The notes: generated by a model not told the origin, from the sequence alone. 64,000 bases of DNA from Nemophila menziesii (GCA_029959085.1 JARWIR010000005.1:7876501-7940500), one strand, 5' to 3'; shown: positions 1-11,397, numbered from the stretch's first letter. Program-made: numbers and translations.

Positions 1-65
1 TTCATCTTCTTCCCCTTCTTCTTCCCCGATGATCTGACCTGCAACTTTAAAAAAAAAAAAAAAAC

Positions 66-819
66 TCATGCGTGGCCATTGACACCACCAAAATGGCCAC
101 CACCACCACCGGCGAAACAGCAGTCTCCGGCGAAGCAGTCTCCAGCAGCACTCTTTGTCCAAGATCCCTCCTTCATTACCCATATGTCCAAAAACCTTGA
201 TAACAAAAAGCTACCATCCCACTGACTCTTTGTAAAAATGGCAAGACAATCGTTTAAGAGTGTGAGACACTTGCCACTTCGATAATGACTGTGAGCGATT
301 TCTTCAGGAAGGTTTGTGTCTTGAAAAAACTCGTTGTTCACATCAAAAGATTTGGCATCTCATGCCCGATTTGTCTCCAATAATCGCTACTCAGATTGTA
401 GATTTGGGATTTATTATCATATTCAATAGTAATGACCTTGTAATCGTTTTGTTTTGAATCAAAATCCAATCAAATTGAGCTTATGTTAAGTCTCTACACA
501 CTTACATAGAAGGGGGTTGGAGGGAGACGTTTAAATTCCCTAGTTGCAGGATTACATAAGAAAAAGATTGAGATACTTTTGTGATCATAATATGAGAAAG
601 GTTGTTTATGAGCATCTGATACACAAAGCAACAATCCATTACAAGGCCATGAAACCTCAAATTCTTTCTCGTTACCTTCGAACGAGGTGGAATTTCATTG
701 AGAGATTCATATGAATGAAATGACAAACCCACTCGGGGAAGGATTAATCCAAGAAAGAGGCGAAGTTTGTGATGTTGTTGACCTTTTAGTTGATATGGAT
801 TGTGTTGGATTAAAACCAA
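66..819 (-). pseudogene. F-box-associated domain gene fragment, frameshifted
   Basis: Read on the minus strand from 819 downward, successive frames give pieces typical of the plant F-box-associated (FBA) domain: a segment containing CNGLLLCVSDAHKQ and LCNPATREFKRLPPTP (about 490-690), then FDSKQNDYKVITIEYDN and IYNLSSDYWRQI (about 350-470), then LNDCLAIFTKSQWDG and FLDIWVMKEGSWTK (about 160-250). FBA domains follow the F-box in SCF ubiquitin-ligase substrate adaptors. No F-box is visible, the pieces lie in different frames with at least two shifts and in-frame stops, and the end after SWTK runs into unrelated glycine-rich sequence. It is a captured, non-functional fragment inside the Mutator-like element. 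Confidence 0.7.
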
Positions 820-825
820 GTTTTT

Positions 826-1196
826 TTTTTTTTTTAAGTTGCAGGTCAGATCATCGGGGAAGAAGAAGGGGAAGAAGAAGAAGGGGAGGGGGGGTAGGGG
901 GTGCGGTGGGGGTGGGGGGGTTTTATTTTATATAAAAACTATTTATAAAAAACCTTTTTTACCCTTAATTAGTTTAAGTTAATTAAACACTTAATTAACA
1001 TCTGGATTAAAAAAATAAATAAAAAGGTGACATGGAAATGCCACGTCACTTTTAACGGCCAAAATAGACGGAACACGCAGTCAGGGGGTAACGGGGCACG
1101 AAATTAAAACTTAGAGGGCAACGAGTCACATTTTAAAGGTTAGGGGGCAACCTGTCAATCGGGTATAAACACAGGGGGCAAAAATGTTATTTACTC
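826..1196. repeat. Right terminal arm of the Mutator-like element
   Basis: It begins with a T-run and the GTTGCAGGTCAGATC stretch that pairs with bases 26-50, then purine-rich A/G sequence, then about 180 bases rich in short GGGGGCAA/GGGGGTAA runs, ending near TTTACTC at about 1196. The exact end cannot be fixed without the left partner. Confidence 0.5.
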
Positions 1197-1772
1197 TAAA
1201 GTTAAATAAAAATAAACGTAATATTGACATTTGCCTGGTTGGCTAGCTCCAGAGGTTGAGGAAGTCCCTTCTTTTAGTAGACTACTATATGTTATACTAG
1301 AGAACATAAAGGTATTTGATTCTCTGATGTGCTAAGCTAGGCTGTAGTGCATATATATGTCGGCACAGCTGATTAATTATCATATTATATGGACAATTCA
1401 TCGTGATAGCGACTCTCGCACGATTAAGGATCTTCGCCCCACGCTTTAAGGTCCTTGCTACTTATAGATAAAGTATATGCTAAGGTACTCTCAACTTTTT
1501 ATTGACAAATATACCCCATCCCTAATTTTTTAGTTCACTTTATTTTTTACATAAATAAAGAAAAACCATTAATTAACACAATTTTATAAAAATAAATTTA
1601 ATAAAGTATCTTAATGTTATAAATATATATCAAATATATATTATGATTATATTAAATTAAGAAATATTTAATTTTTAAAATTAACAACTATTTATAACAA
1701 TGTATTGTAAAATTTAAGAACGGCGAAAATACTAAATTAAATGAAAGTCCCTTAATATGTATCTCCTTAGTA
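1197..1772. other. AT-rich intergenic DNA
   Basis: I see no coding potential or recognisable repeat in this stretch. Confidence 0.5.
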
Positions 1773-2076
1773 CTCCCTCCGTCCCAAAAATAATGTCCAC
1801 TTAGCATTTTCACACAGATTAAGAAATGTCATTATTAAACCCCACATGTACAAAAACGCCCCTAATAAATGTCATCATTATTATAGTGCACACCTATTTC
1901 TATGCATAGGAAAATGCAATCAAGTATAAAATAATAATTCAAATAATTATAAATTAAAAGAAAAGTAGGGGTAATAAAGGAAAAAGGTAGAAAAAGTTGT
2001 CTTGAAATGGTAAGTGGACATTATTTTTAGGACACCAGATTTAGTAATGTGGACATTATTTTTGGGACGGAGGGAG
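1773..2076. mobile_element. Stowaway-type MITE
   Basis: The ends are CTCCCTCCGTCCCAAAAATA and its inverted copy (TTTTTGGGACGGAGGGAG), flanked on both sides by TA (1771-1772 and 2077-2078). This is the hallmark of Stowaway elements, non-autonomous relatives of Tc1/mariner. The 304 bp element has no coding sequence. Two more diverged relatives lie at 61188-61444 and 62268-62524. Confidence 0.9.
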
Positions 2077-2078
2077 TA

Positions 2079-3612
2079 CAACAAATGAATAAAAATATGT
2101 ATATGGGATATAGTGTATCCGATAACTTTGAAGTACTCCAAAAGTATTAGGTTTTCCGCAACAAATTGATCGATACAACTGATTGTGAAGAGAATGGCGG
2201 AGCTGGGAGAATAGATGGGTTCGATCTTTCTAGACGATTCAATAGGCTAGCAGATCGGATTGTTAAAGATGCTAGGCGAAAGGCCGGCATGTGTTTCGTG
2301 CATTCGAAGCTCTATTATCATTCTCGAAACTAGGAATTTATTAAATTTGTAACTAGGACATCTACGTTATTTCACTGTAAAAAGGTATGGAATAAAGTGT
2401 ACAAATTATTATAGAACATACTCTATCCTTGGGAGTTACCAAAGTAAATTACTTCACCAATTAGAATTTCAAGGCAAAATAAAAATGAACATGATAAGTT
2501 AGAAAATTGACGTAGAGAGATTTCAAAAATGTAAACGGGGTGTGTAAAAGATATTTAAACTTTATGAGAGCTAAAAAGAAATTAACTTAAAGTATAGATA
2601 TATTTTACTTATGAAGTTATCTATATTAAACTTTAACTTGAGACCAGTGAGAGAGTCAGCTCCAAATGCACCACTTAATCCGCATGTATGATTAAGATTA
2701 AAAGATGTTATCTGAGCAACCATTAGACTTAGCTCAACATTTTTAGGTCATTAGGTGTATTATACAGGATGCTTCATTAATTTATCTGCATTTAGGTAGA
2801 TGATTATGAGTTTTGGTAGTACACCTACAAAAATTGACATTTGACCGGGGCATATCTAGGTTGACTAGATTTCAGGGAGGCGAAAAACTATAACTAACAG
2901 CAGGGTTTAGGATGTATGTCTTCATCGCAGTTACATTTTTTCAAGCTCTCCCAAGTTTTGAACTATATGTGAGTTTTAGTGTGTATTTTAGTTTTGATTT
3001 AAGGTTTAGAATGAAATATGTAAGGTTTATGTCGACATATATATTGCGTTGAGCCCGATTTAGATTGTTAATTAGGTGGATGTAACTTTTTGTAAAAACA
3101 TTTTTGAAGTTGATCTGGAATATAATTAATACCAATTACTATAAAAAAATGTCGATATTGTCTAAGATCGTTGTGTATAATATTTAAACATAATGTATTG
3201 TCTCATTTTAATTGAAAACAAGAAATGGGACATCTGCAAAATGCATCATAAGAAACCTATATACCTTAAATATCACTGAATAGAGACACAAATGTAACTA
3301 AAATTATAATACATAGAAAAAATTCATAATCAGTAAAAATATGAAGAAAAAAAAAAAAACATTGCACATGTCTAAACAAGAGACTGAAGAGCATATTCAG
3401 AAAGTGAAGAAGGTGAGTATATAATTGTTTGGTGTAATGAAAAGGTTGGTTGGTCGGTCTTGTTGTCTAGCATCTACTGAAGGATTGGCATCTTTGATCT
3501 TGTAATCCATCTTCTGTTCAATGAAATGGGATTAAATTAAAACAAATAAAAAAGAGTATATTCTCATATCTAGGGCAGATCCATGCACGCATGCATCATG
3601 CGCACAACAACC
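2079..3612. other. AT-rich intergenic DNA, likely downstream region of the CEP gene
   Basis: There is no recognisable gene or repeat. Short open frames here are AT-rich chance frames. The part nearest 3613 is expected to hold the 3' untranslated region of the minus-strand CEP gene, but I could not fix a polyadenylation site. Confidence 0.4.
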
Positions 3613-3921
3613 CTAGTTGTGAAGAGAATGTCCAATCCCGGGGCTGTGACCGGGTGATGTTGGCCGGAAGTCATTTACATGACCTGGTGATGGTGTCCGG
3701 GGTTCAGACGCGATGGTACTAGGAGGTGGAGGTGGAGGTGGAGGTGTTGTGGGTTCTGAGATTATAGTGTCATTTGTGGAAACATACGTATGAGTTTTAA
3801 CCCTTTGTAGTTTATTTCCCTTTTGGATTTTCAAATGTCTTCCTTCAGTAGATTGAATGGTTTGAAAGCATATGATCATTAGTAGAAAACTGGCTACAAG
3901 GATTAGTTTTTTGGGAGCCAT
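3613..3921 (-). CDS. CEP family peptide hormone precursor
   Basis: The 102-residue precursor starts at the ATG at 3921 (MAPKKLILVASFLLMIICFQ), a basic start and hydrophobic core typical of a secretory signal peptide. It then has a variable basic middle, a run of eight prolines, and near the C terminus DFRPTSPGHSPGIGH (residues 84-98, bases 3628-3672) followed by only SLHN. This matches the conserved 15-residue CEP domain of plants, where the secreted, proline-hydroxylated peptide acts through CEP receptor kinases in root growth and nitrogen-demand signalling. A degenerate second motif (EPRTPSPGHVND) lies just upstream. The frame is open back to an ATG at 4005, but a TATA box at 4020-4029 puts that ATG at or upstream of the likely transcription start, so I chose 3921. 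Single exon, as usual for CEP genes. Confidence 0.88.
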   Translation of the reverse strand: MAPKKLILVASFLLMIICFQTIQSTEGRHLKIQKGNKLQRVKTHTYVSTNDTIISEPTTPPPPPPPPSTIASEPRTPSPGHVNDFRPTSPGHSPGIGHSLHN

Positions 3922-4019
3922 GGAAATTATAGCTTGAATGATGAGATATAGAAAGTAAGAAGCAATTAATATATTAGTATTATTATTGCAAGGATACTTA
4001 AACATTTCTACTCTCCTTG

Positions 4020-4029
4020 GTATTTATAG
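4020..4029 (-). promoter_or_regulatory. TATA box of the CEP precursor gene
   Basis: The minus strand reads ACTATAAATACC here, a consensus plant TATA box. A start site about 30 bases downstream (near 3990) leaves a short leader of about 70 bases before the ATG at 3921. Confidence 0.7.
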
Positions 4030-4675
4030 TCACCAAAAGACACACCTCAGTGAATCCTCACTGGTTGGAGATTCTTTATAATATAATATGTTGATCGAAA
4101 AAGCAAGAATTAATCTAATTCAAGTGGTTTTAGTAGAATCTGTATATAGTATCTGTTTTCAGACTGTAATATATATATATATGTGCGTTTAAGTTGGAAC
4201 GAACTTATAAAACCGTAAGTATCCACACCATAACGAACCAGGGCAGATCTTAGAGAGATAATGCAAGTTTGCATTTGGAAAAATTCCTAAGCGAAAGAAA
4301 TATTAAGCCGCATTGGAGAAATACTTAGGAGAGTAAACTTTTTTGTGTGGATGTGAATTATAGCCCAGTTGCATAATATATAAAAGAATAGTATTATATA
4401 TCATTTTTTTATCCTTATATCATCTTTTATACATCAATTTTATGAGTTAATAGGCTAAAAAGAGAGAAAATTCATAATTAAGGGAGAAAAATTAATTTAT
4501 ATTTAAAAAATTTATATATCATGAAATAATATAATAAAAGGAATTAAAAAGGAAATAATATATCTTTATTCTATATAAAAAATAATCTATCTACGGTTAA
4601 CTTTCTCACTTTACCCACAATAAGAATTCCAATCCACCTTGGACAAGGTTCCGTTTAACTAATTCCAACTAGCTA
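4030..4675. other. Upstream intergenic DNA of the CEP gene
   Basis: AT-rich sequence without recognisable repeats. It presumably contains the CEP promoter. It ends where the duplicated segment begins. Confidence 0.4.
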
Positions 4676-5105
4676 GAAACCCTGAGTGCCTCTTTTGGTA
4701 AGTATATTGCTTTGTTGAACGTGCTTTTCCTGGTACGTACTTAATATAAATCATATGATATCTTTTCCATGTACTTATATTTGCATGTAAAGTAGTTAGG
4801 CTTAAAAGTTGATTAATCAAGAAGCTTATTTTATTAATTGAGTCGCCTCATCACAGGGTCAAATTAATAAGGGTACAACCTATAAGGAAAAGCCATGAAC
4901 TGATACCTCCTTTGGCTCGATCTCTCTAAAAACCATTTAAAACTTTGCTGTAATATATGTTCTGAGCATGTGCTAGCTCAATAAATAAATAAATAAATAA
5001 ATAAAATCGACCAAAATAACTTTCATTCTTTTGAGACAATTCACATGCCTTGTTTTCAATTTATTTATTTATTGCGTGGTTCGAAAACGGATTATTTTAT
5101 TCCTT

Positions 5106-5232
5106 TTTTTTTTTTTTTGAATACATGAGAGAGCCACTATAGACTCGGAGTAAATGACTCCAATGAGATTCGATCCCAGGACCTCTTGGTCTCTGCGGAG
5201 TAACCTAACCACTAGGCTAACTATCTATCTCA
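5106..5232 (-). mobile_element. tRNA-derived SINE (in copy A)
   Basis: On the minus strand it has an A box (TAGCCTAGTGG), a B box (GGATCGAATCT) and an A-rich tail, i.e. an RNA polymerase III promoter of tRNA origin. It is flanked by perfect 15 bp target duplications ATTATTTTATTCCTT at 5091-5105 and 5233-5247, the mark of LINE-mediated insertion. Confidence 0.85.
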
Positions 5233-5467
5233 ATTATTTTATTCCTTCAAACAAACTATTACAACACCTAACTGAACTTAACATACAAGACTAACAGTTA
5301 CTAAAATGAAAATAGTATTCTAACTTCGTTTCTTAAATTAAATCATACCTTAAATGTTAATCATGTTTCTTCCATCCGCCAACACATTTAAGATAATATC
5401 AAGAATAGACAATTTCGACACCAAACGAAAAAACTCAATCATGAATAATAGTCTCCACTAGCGATAT

Positions 5468-6309
5468 TTATAACCTACGGTTATCCAAACTATCACCCCT
5501 CCTCCAACATAAAAAAAGTAGATAGAGGTTAGAGATTTTTCTCCTAATTAAATCATTTGGTTTAGCATCTCTGCTAACTTCTGGAGTCCTAAATTCTTCT
5601 ATCATACTTGCCAAGTCATCTTCTAGCAACAAACAATGCATACCATCGGGAGATCTTGACCCCGAAGACACCAAAAAGCAATACATTGAGGCAGCGTCAA
5701 AAAGTCACTGGAGCCCATGAATCTCACGTCATGGATAATCCTGAATAATCGGTTACTTTTTGAACATGAATAACCTCACATTATCTCATAACTCACAAGG
5801 ACATTTCAAAATTGATTTGGTGAAAATAAAACCTAGACTTGAATCAATTAGTGAAGAAGTGGTTGCACCCAACCTCCTTCCAGCATAGAAGAGGAAGGTC
5901 ATGACTCTCATCACAAGCTTCTTTGTGCCGCATCGATCCCACGGTGGACCACAATCCTCGGCGAGCAAGGTTGTGGAGGAAGAAAGTGTCGGTTTGATAT
6001 TGGGAAAAATGAGTAATCGATTTTACAATCTAGGTGAATTTGACACTTCCATGACGACTAAAGCTAAACTACTTCATGGATTGGATGAGAAAGCTAAGAC
6101 TTTTCTAGAGAAAGCATGGTATGAACTCATTGCACATCAAGTGTTTGTGAAAATGTTTCAAAACAAATTCACTTGTGAAAAGTGTCCCTCAAGTTAATGC
6201 AAATGATTCCATTGTGAACATGATTGAAACTTCTTATACATCAAAGAATGTGGTCGATTTAGGGTGTGGGAGGACCACCAAGGAACCCGTGAATATGATT
6301 GGGGACATT
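5468..6309. other. Unrecognised open frames inside the duplicated segment
   Basis: A plus-strand frame of 98 codons (5901-6197) is followed, in a shifted frame, by an open stretch to about 6329 containing NMIETSYTSKNVVDLGCG. A 72-codon frame lies on the minus strand (5468-5686). Both are repeated identically in copy B. I do not recognise either product. They may be remains of an old gene or transposon. Confidence 0.2.
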
Positions 6310-6937
6310 GTCGTGGTCAATTAAACCTCTTTACATCTAGCCAAATCATTATTTTTAAAATTCTCATAAAATATCAAATAAATTATTACTAATCATAGTT
6401 ATTATTGATTATAATTTTTTTCCATTCATATGTTATTTTAAAATTTATTACAAAATATTGGACTTCAATATTAAAATATGAATAAATATTTATTAAATAT
6501 AATTGATTTTGTTAAGTAATTTTTATAATAAAACGTTATTCTTTCAATAGTAAATTAATTATTAAAATATTAAAAATTGAAAATAATAAAGATTAGGAGT
6601 TAAAATAGTTAGCTAGATGTGGCTAAAATTTGTGATGAAATTAAGAATCCAATAATTGGGTTATTTATAACTTGGAGGCTATTAGAAGCCGTCAACTCTC
6701 AATTCTAGCTTTTTGCTAGAGTTGGTGCGTAATTGGACTTAGCCTTACAGGGTTCAATGGCAAATTATAGTGTATATTCTACGAGTTAAAGGATGTATGC
6801 AATTGAGAAATAAAAACTTAAAAGGTAATAACATATAATAATTTTGATAAAATAATAATTTATTAAATCATCTTGACTATATAATACTTTTGCTAAATGC
6901 ATTAAGCAATAATAAAAAAAATTGAATTCTTATTGAG

Positions 6938-6941
<4 letters not shown>

Positions 6942-6989
<48 letters not shown>
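6942..6989. repeat. (AT)n microsatellite, 48 bp in copy A
   Basis: A pure AT dinucleotide run. The same run in copy B (24208-24267) is 60 bp, giving nearly all of the length difference between the two copies. Confidence 0.95.
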
Positions 6990-6992
<3 letters not shown>

Positions 6993-7189
6993 TATTCATT
7001 ACTAACACCAGTAAAATAATCATTCATTTGTAAAACATGTATAGTTGATTGTTTGTATTTCACACTTAAATCAAAATGTTAGTTTAAATCAAAATGTTAG
7101 TCTAAAAGATATAGTTTGATTATAAATTTGTGACAAAATAATATATTTTGAACATGTTTGATCTTAGGATGAAACTGAGATAAATAGTT

Positions 7190-8930
7190 AAACTTACAGG
7201 CTCAAGAAAGTATGAATACAATGGAAAATGAAGATGAAGACGATAAGAGATGAAGAAGAAAATGAAAGAAGATGAGAGCTAAAGAAAAGAAGAGGGTGCT
7301 TAAAATCTAAATGATGGAAGCTTGGAAGATGAATTCTTAGAAGATAGATGTTTGAAAATGCTAAGAAGAATAATTTAGAATAGGTAGAATGGGTGCTTGC
7401 AGTATGAAGATTGAGATTTAATAAGAAGAAAATGCTAAGAAGAAGAATGACATCTTGTATGATGAAGAAGAGGCTCAAAATAGAGCACCGGGCCTTTGGG
7501 AAGTTTAAAGTTGGAATGCCTAAAGTGGTAAACTGAAATAGATGAAGAAGGATGGGAATACCGGACCTCAGATAACAAAGACTAGGAGGAATACCTAGAC
7601 GTATTGGAGATTGAAACTGAGAAGAAACGATGAGCATACCTCCAAAGCTAGAATAGGTGGAATACCTAAACCCAATGGAGATTGGAGCTGAGAAGAACGG
7701 AATACGGGGCCTCCAAGTTAGACGAGGCAGAATGATTGAACCTGTTGGATATTGGAGCTAAAAATATGAAGACCAAATAGTTGGAACAAAAGACGTCGCA
7801 TATTAGATACAGTTTATCGTTAGACTTGAAAACTGGACTCCAAATATATGGACAACTTATTTGGTCGGGTTACCCGTGAGGTTAAAGAAATAATAGCTAG
7901 AACGGACACATATAAATTCTTAAATGTATTCTTTGTCATGTATCTGTCTGAGACATGTAGTTGAACATCCTAGCATCTGGAAGTTCAAAAATCAGCCAAC
8001 TCGGAGGCGTCATGTAAACAAGAACATTGGAGGATTTTTTTCCTATAAATAGAGGCGATGTGTGACTCCATTAAATGGCTCTTTACTCTAAAATAACAAA
8101 TCTTCTCAAAGTTATCTTTCAAGAGACCCCAACATGTATATCCGTACATATTGATTTGTAAATTCTTCCCATAAACACTTTTGTATCAACTCATATAGGA
8201 TTTTAGAGGTTAGGCTAGGTAGGTTAGGGGTAATCATAAATCCTAGGGTTTTTTATCTTGGTCTAATGAAGAGATTGTTCTTCCATAGACTAGGCAAGGG
8301 TGAATTAGAACTTGTATGGTAAAGACATAAAACTTGAAGGTTTCACAAAGTATGAAGTGGTAGATTATCGGTAGAGAGTGTCCAATAGTCCTTGTGTGGT
8401 GATACATAGTGGAAAGCTCCACGGGCATGTGAAGTTGTATATCATGAGTTGAGATTGTCTACTTATTTTCGTAGTGTTTGCGACAACACTAGTGTGGTCC
8501 TTCGGAGGAGCTTTCGAAGAGGGTTTAAAGATTTGTGCTCTCACCTTTAAGATACTGAAGGAATTCTAGTGAAGGAGGTTGAAGTGCGTAGGCCTTAGGT
8601 GGTGGACTTCGGCAACGCTAGCTGAACCACTCTAAATTGTTGTTTGTCTTCTCTCCCTTAACTCTTTACTTCTGTCCATGTCATTTGTTTTGTATTGCCT
8701 TCATATTGCATATATCTTTAGGACTAGAATATTGCATGATTAGTAGAAAAGCTTGTTAAATTGCTTCCTTTAATCTTTGGCTAGTGTTAATCAAAAAATA
8801 AATTCACATAGAGTTTGATAAAGTATTCATTCTCTTATATCCTATTTTTAAGTGTTGATCTAGATACTCTATCTAAAGTTCTCAAAGGTAGAATCTGTAG
8901 GTAAGGTCAAAGGATCTAATTAGTGTTAAA
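7190..8930. other. Possible LTR-like remnant with TATA box
   Basis: The first part is A/G-rich with recurring GGAGATTGGAGCTGAGAAG phrases. A good TATA box (TATAAATAG, 8044-8052) is followed by sequence resembling a transcribed leader and then T-rich DNA. This resembles an LTR layout, but I find no matching second LTR, primer site or target duplication. The long minus-strand frame at 7194-7637 is an effect of purine-rich sequence. Confidence 0.25.
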
Positions 8931-8960
8931 TTTTTAATTCGGCATTGTCCAATAAATCTT

Positions 8961-8992
8961 GAGTTTGATAAAGTATTCATTCTCTTATATCC
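8961..8992. repeat. 32 bp copied filler at the copy A / CACTA junction
   Basis: Bases 8961-8992 repeat bases 8811-8842 exactly (start GAGTTTGATAAAGTATTCAT). They sit between the end of copy A and the damaged left end of the CACTA element. A templated local copy at a breakpoint is typical of repair by end joining. Confidence 0.85.
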
Positions 8993-9735
8993 GATTGTTT
9001 ACCGACGACACGTCTCGTCGGTAAACTCCGATAATTCGTCGCTAAAAGTGATTAGCGACGACGGATCGTCGGTAACACGTCGTTCCTAGAAATTGGTCGG
9101 TAAATCAAGACTTACCGGCGAATAAAGCACTTTTCGTCGGCAATCTTACCGACGAAACGACGTCGTCGTTGATTGGCAAGATTACCGACGGCAAGTGTCG
9201 CCGGTAAAATGTATTTTGTTTTTCTTTTTTTTTCCGTGCCGATAATTGAATTTCTTTATTCTTTTTATTTTATTTAGTTTGCCGACAATTATTAGCGACG
9301 AAAGTTTGTCGCTAATATTTTTTTTTTGTTTTTTTTATTTAATTCAGGATTAAATAATTTTTTTTTTAAGAATTAACGACGACATTCAAATGATGAATGT
9401 CGTCGTAAATACAATGAATATCGTCGGTAATTGTTTTTTTTTTAAAAAAAATTTAAAATTCTTTTTTTTTTTAAATTTTAAAATACAATTTGATTTTGTT
9501 TTAATTATTTGTTTTTGTTTTGATTTGAGGTTTGATTTTATTATAAATATAATACGAATAAAATTCAATAATTAATAGAAAAAACCGAATCATAACTAAA
9601 ACCGTAAAAAAAGTCTTACATAAAGTCAAATGTAGTCAACATAATTTAAACACACCAAACAAAAGTCTTAAAAAAACCCAATCAAAAGTCAAATTCTTAC
9701 AAACCAAATAAAACGTAAATAAAAACCAACTCAAA

Positions 9736-11375
9736 CTAAGCATCATCATCATCATCTTCATCTTCTCGTTCCTCGGGACTCCTTCTCGGGGGCGGCTGGG
9801 GGGGCTGTGGGTGGGCGATCGGGGCTAGTCCTTGAGCCATCCTCATACCATTTAACGCATCGAAGAGCGTGTCCGTTAAGCTCGGAGGCTGACTCGACTG
9901 GCTCGAAGAAGCAGTGGGCCTGGTCGATGTGGAGGTAGGATCTGGTATAGGCTCAAGACCTTGTTTGACTCGAAGCTCGTTCATGCCTGCGAACATCGCC
10001 TTCAGTAGATCCTCGGACGCAGCATCGGCTTTTGCCTGTTTCCGTGATCTCTTCCGCACCCCTCCAATGGTAGGCACCCAATGTCTCGACTTCGGTGGGG
10101 CCATGACCTCCATAATAGTCTCTAAAATAGCATCCATCTGCTCCTGCGTAGAAACCTCGGTGCCATTGGCTGCAGCCTCCACTACCTTCGTCTGCATCTT
10201 CCCCCGTAAAACAGCCTATAATTAGATTTAATATAAAAATAACTTAGAGTATTATCAAAGTAAAGTAAAAAATAAAATATTTAAGTAATGAAAAAAAAAC
10301 TTACACTTGCTTTTTCCAACCGCTCGTCCCGATAGCTGTCACTAGCCGAATCGTATGCAAGATGATCGAAGTAGCCGCTCAATGGAGGAAGCTCCATCTC
10401 CTCTGCGGTCTCTTCGTCCGTGAAAATCATCGGCTCCTTCGTCACGGTCTTAAGCGTCCCCTATACAATTTTCAATACCGAATATTAAATAACTAAAAAT
10501 AAATAAATTATTAAAAACACATTAAATTAAAATTTTATTAAATGTTATTATACCTCCATAATAACCTCCCTAGTCTGGGATAGGTTCCGAGACCCAGCCC
10601 TACTCGCACTAGACTGCTGCTCCCGGTTTTTTCGATTAATCTCCGCCTGAGCCTACAAATAATAAACAAAAATAGTTATAAATCTAATAAATAACGAAAA
10701 ATAGTTGTAATAAATATTTTTTTTTGTTACCTGGGCATTCAGATCGTCCCAATTCTTCTTCGCAATAGCCCAATACTCGGGTTTAATATCCGGGGGAGCG
10801 AGACCGTTGTTGTAGTAATCCGACTTCAAGTCGGATTTCCATCTCCGATAGCAGGCCGATTGCATACTGGTCAACTTTTCGCAAATATCCTCCCAGTCAC
10901 CTCTTCTCCTCCACCCCTCCACGTCAAAAAATTCTTGAAGACGGCCGTAAATACCCCCTATCCGACCTTCGGGGACCTCTATCCACTGTTTGTAAATGGG
11001 GGGTACAAATTCTCGAACCGCGTGCCCGATGACCTGACCCACGTGTTTATAGTGTGGGCCCACTATATTCCACGTCTTGTCGATGACGGAGAATTCGATC
11101 GGTATTGGCCACCCAACTCTTTTCAGCGTCTCTTGGGCGGTCCGGATAGAGGTGATGCTTCGGGGTTTCCGAAGTCTTCTCTTCGGATTTCCTGTTACAT
11201 TGAATAGAATTTATTAGTTATTTAATTAAAAAAAAAATCAAACTTATGAAATTGAAATTTATTAAGTATTTTTACCTGAAGGTTGGTCGCAGTCTTGGAG
11301 TCCCCGATTCGGACCCCTCGGTGGATCGTTACCGGATCCATCACCGCCATGGGAACGTGCCATCACATCAGCCAT
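9736..11375 (-). CDS. En/Spm-type plant transposase (Ptta family), five exons
   Basis: GT-AG introns and frame join five exons: 11276-11375, 10731-11191, 10554-10652, 10305-10460 and 9736-10215, giving 1296 nt and 431 residues from the ATG at 11375. Exon 2 carries the conserved core with IEFSVIDKTWNIVGPHYKHV, WIEVPEG, RRRGDWEDICEKLTS, RRWKSDLKSDYY and YWAIAKKNWD, a pattern I associate with the plant transposase family Ptta/En/Spm (PF03004). This protein is thought to bind CACTA ends. The C-terminal exon is rich in Q, P and S and ends in an acidic EDEDDDDDA tail, with two related segments (AMFAGMNELRVKQGLEPI and DALNGMRMAQGLAPI). All phases close without stops. An additional upstream exon is possible. 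Confidence 0.8.
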
Positions 11376-11397
11376 CTACAATTTTAGAAATTACTTA

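Larger units (their letters stand above)
1..1196. mobile_element. Mutator-like element carrying an F-box gene fragment (Pack-MULE type), cut by the window edge
   Basis: The first ~60 bases and bases ~826-890 are inverted copies of each other (CCCCGATGATCTGACCTGCA near base 26 and its reverse complement near 844), and they enclose an F-box-associated gene fragment. Beyond the right arm the sequence continues as a long terminal arm ending near 1196; read inward it starts GAGTAAATAACATTTTTGCC, a style common in long plant Mutator-like terminal repeats. Arm, captured host gene piece, arm is the known Pack-MULE layout. The left arm lies mostly outside the window, so the outer end and the 9 bp target duplication cannot be checked. 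The family assignment is inference from layout and TIR style. Confidence 0.6.
4676..8953. repeat. Copy A of a recent ~4.28 kb direct duplication
   Basis: From GAAACCCTGAGTGCC at 4676 to GCATTGTCCAAT at 8953 the sequence recurs in 14321-26231 once the LTR element in copy B is removed. The only length differences I found are one T in the SINE tail and 12 bases in the AT microsatellite. I noticed one substitution in the SINE (A at 5142 against T). Copy A lacks the 7.6 kb insertion, so it preserves the empty target site (AAAAC at 5828-5832). Confidence 0.95.

Noticed and set aside
3613..4005. Longer CEP precursor starting at 4005
   Set aside because: The TATA box at 4020-4029 places that ATG at or before the transcription start, and the signal peptide begins at the ATG at 3921.
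5106..5232. tRNA gene
   Set aside because: It has A and B boxes but no foldable tRNA cloverleaf, and has an A-rich tail with target duplications, so it is a SINE.
7194..7637. 147-codon minus-strand frame (also 24472-24915)
   Set aside because: It is an effect of long A/G-rich sequence read on the other strand; composition is low-complexity L/S/F/H and no domain is seen.
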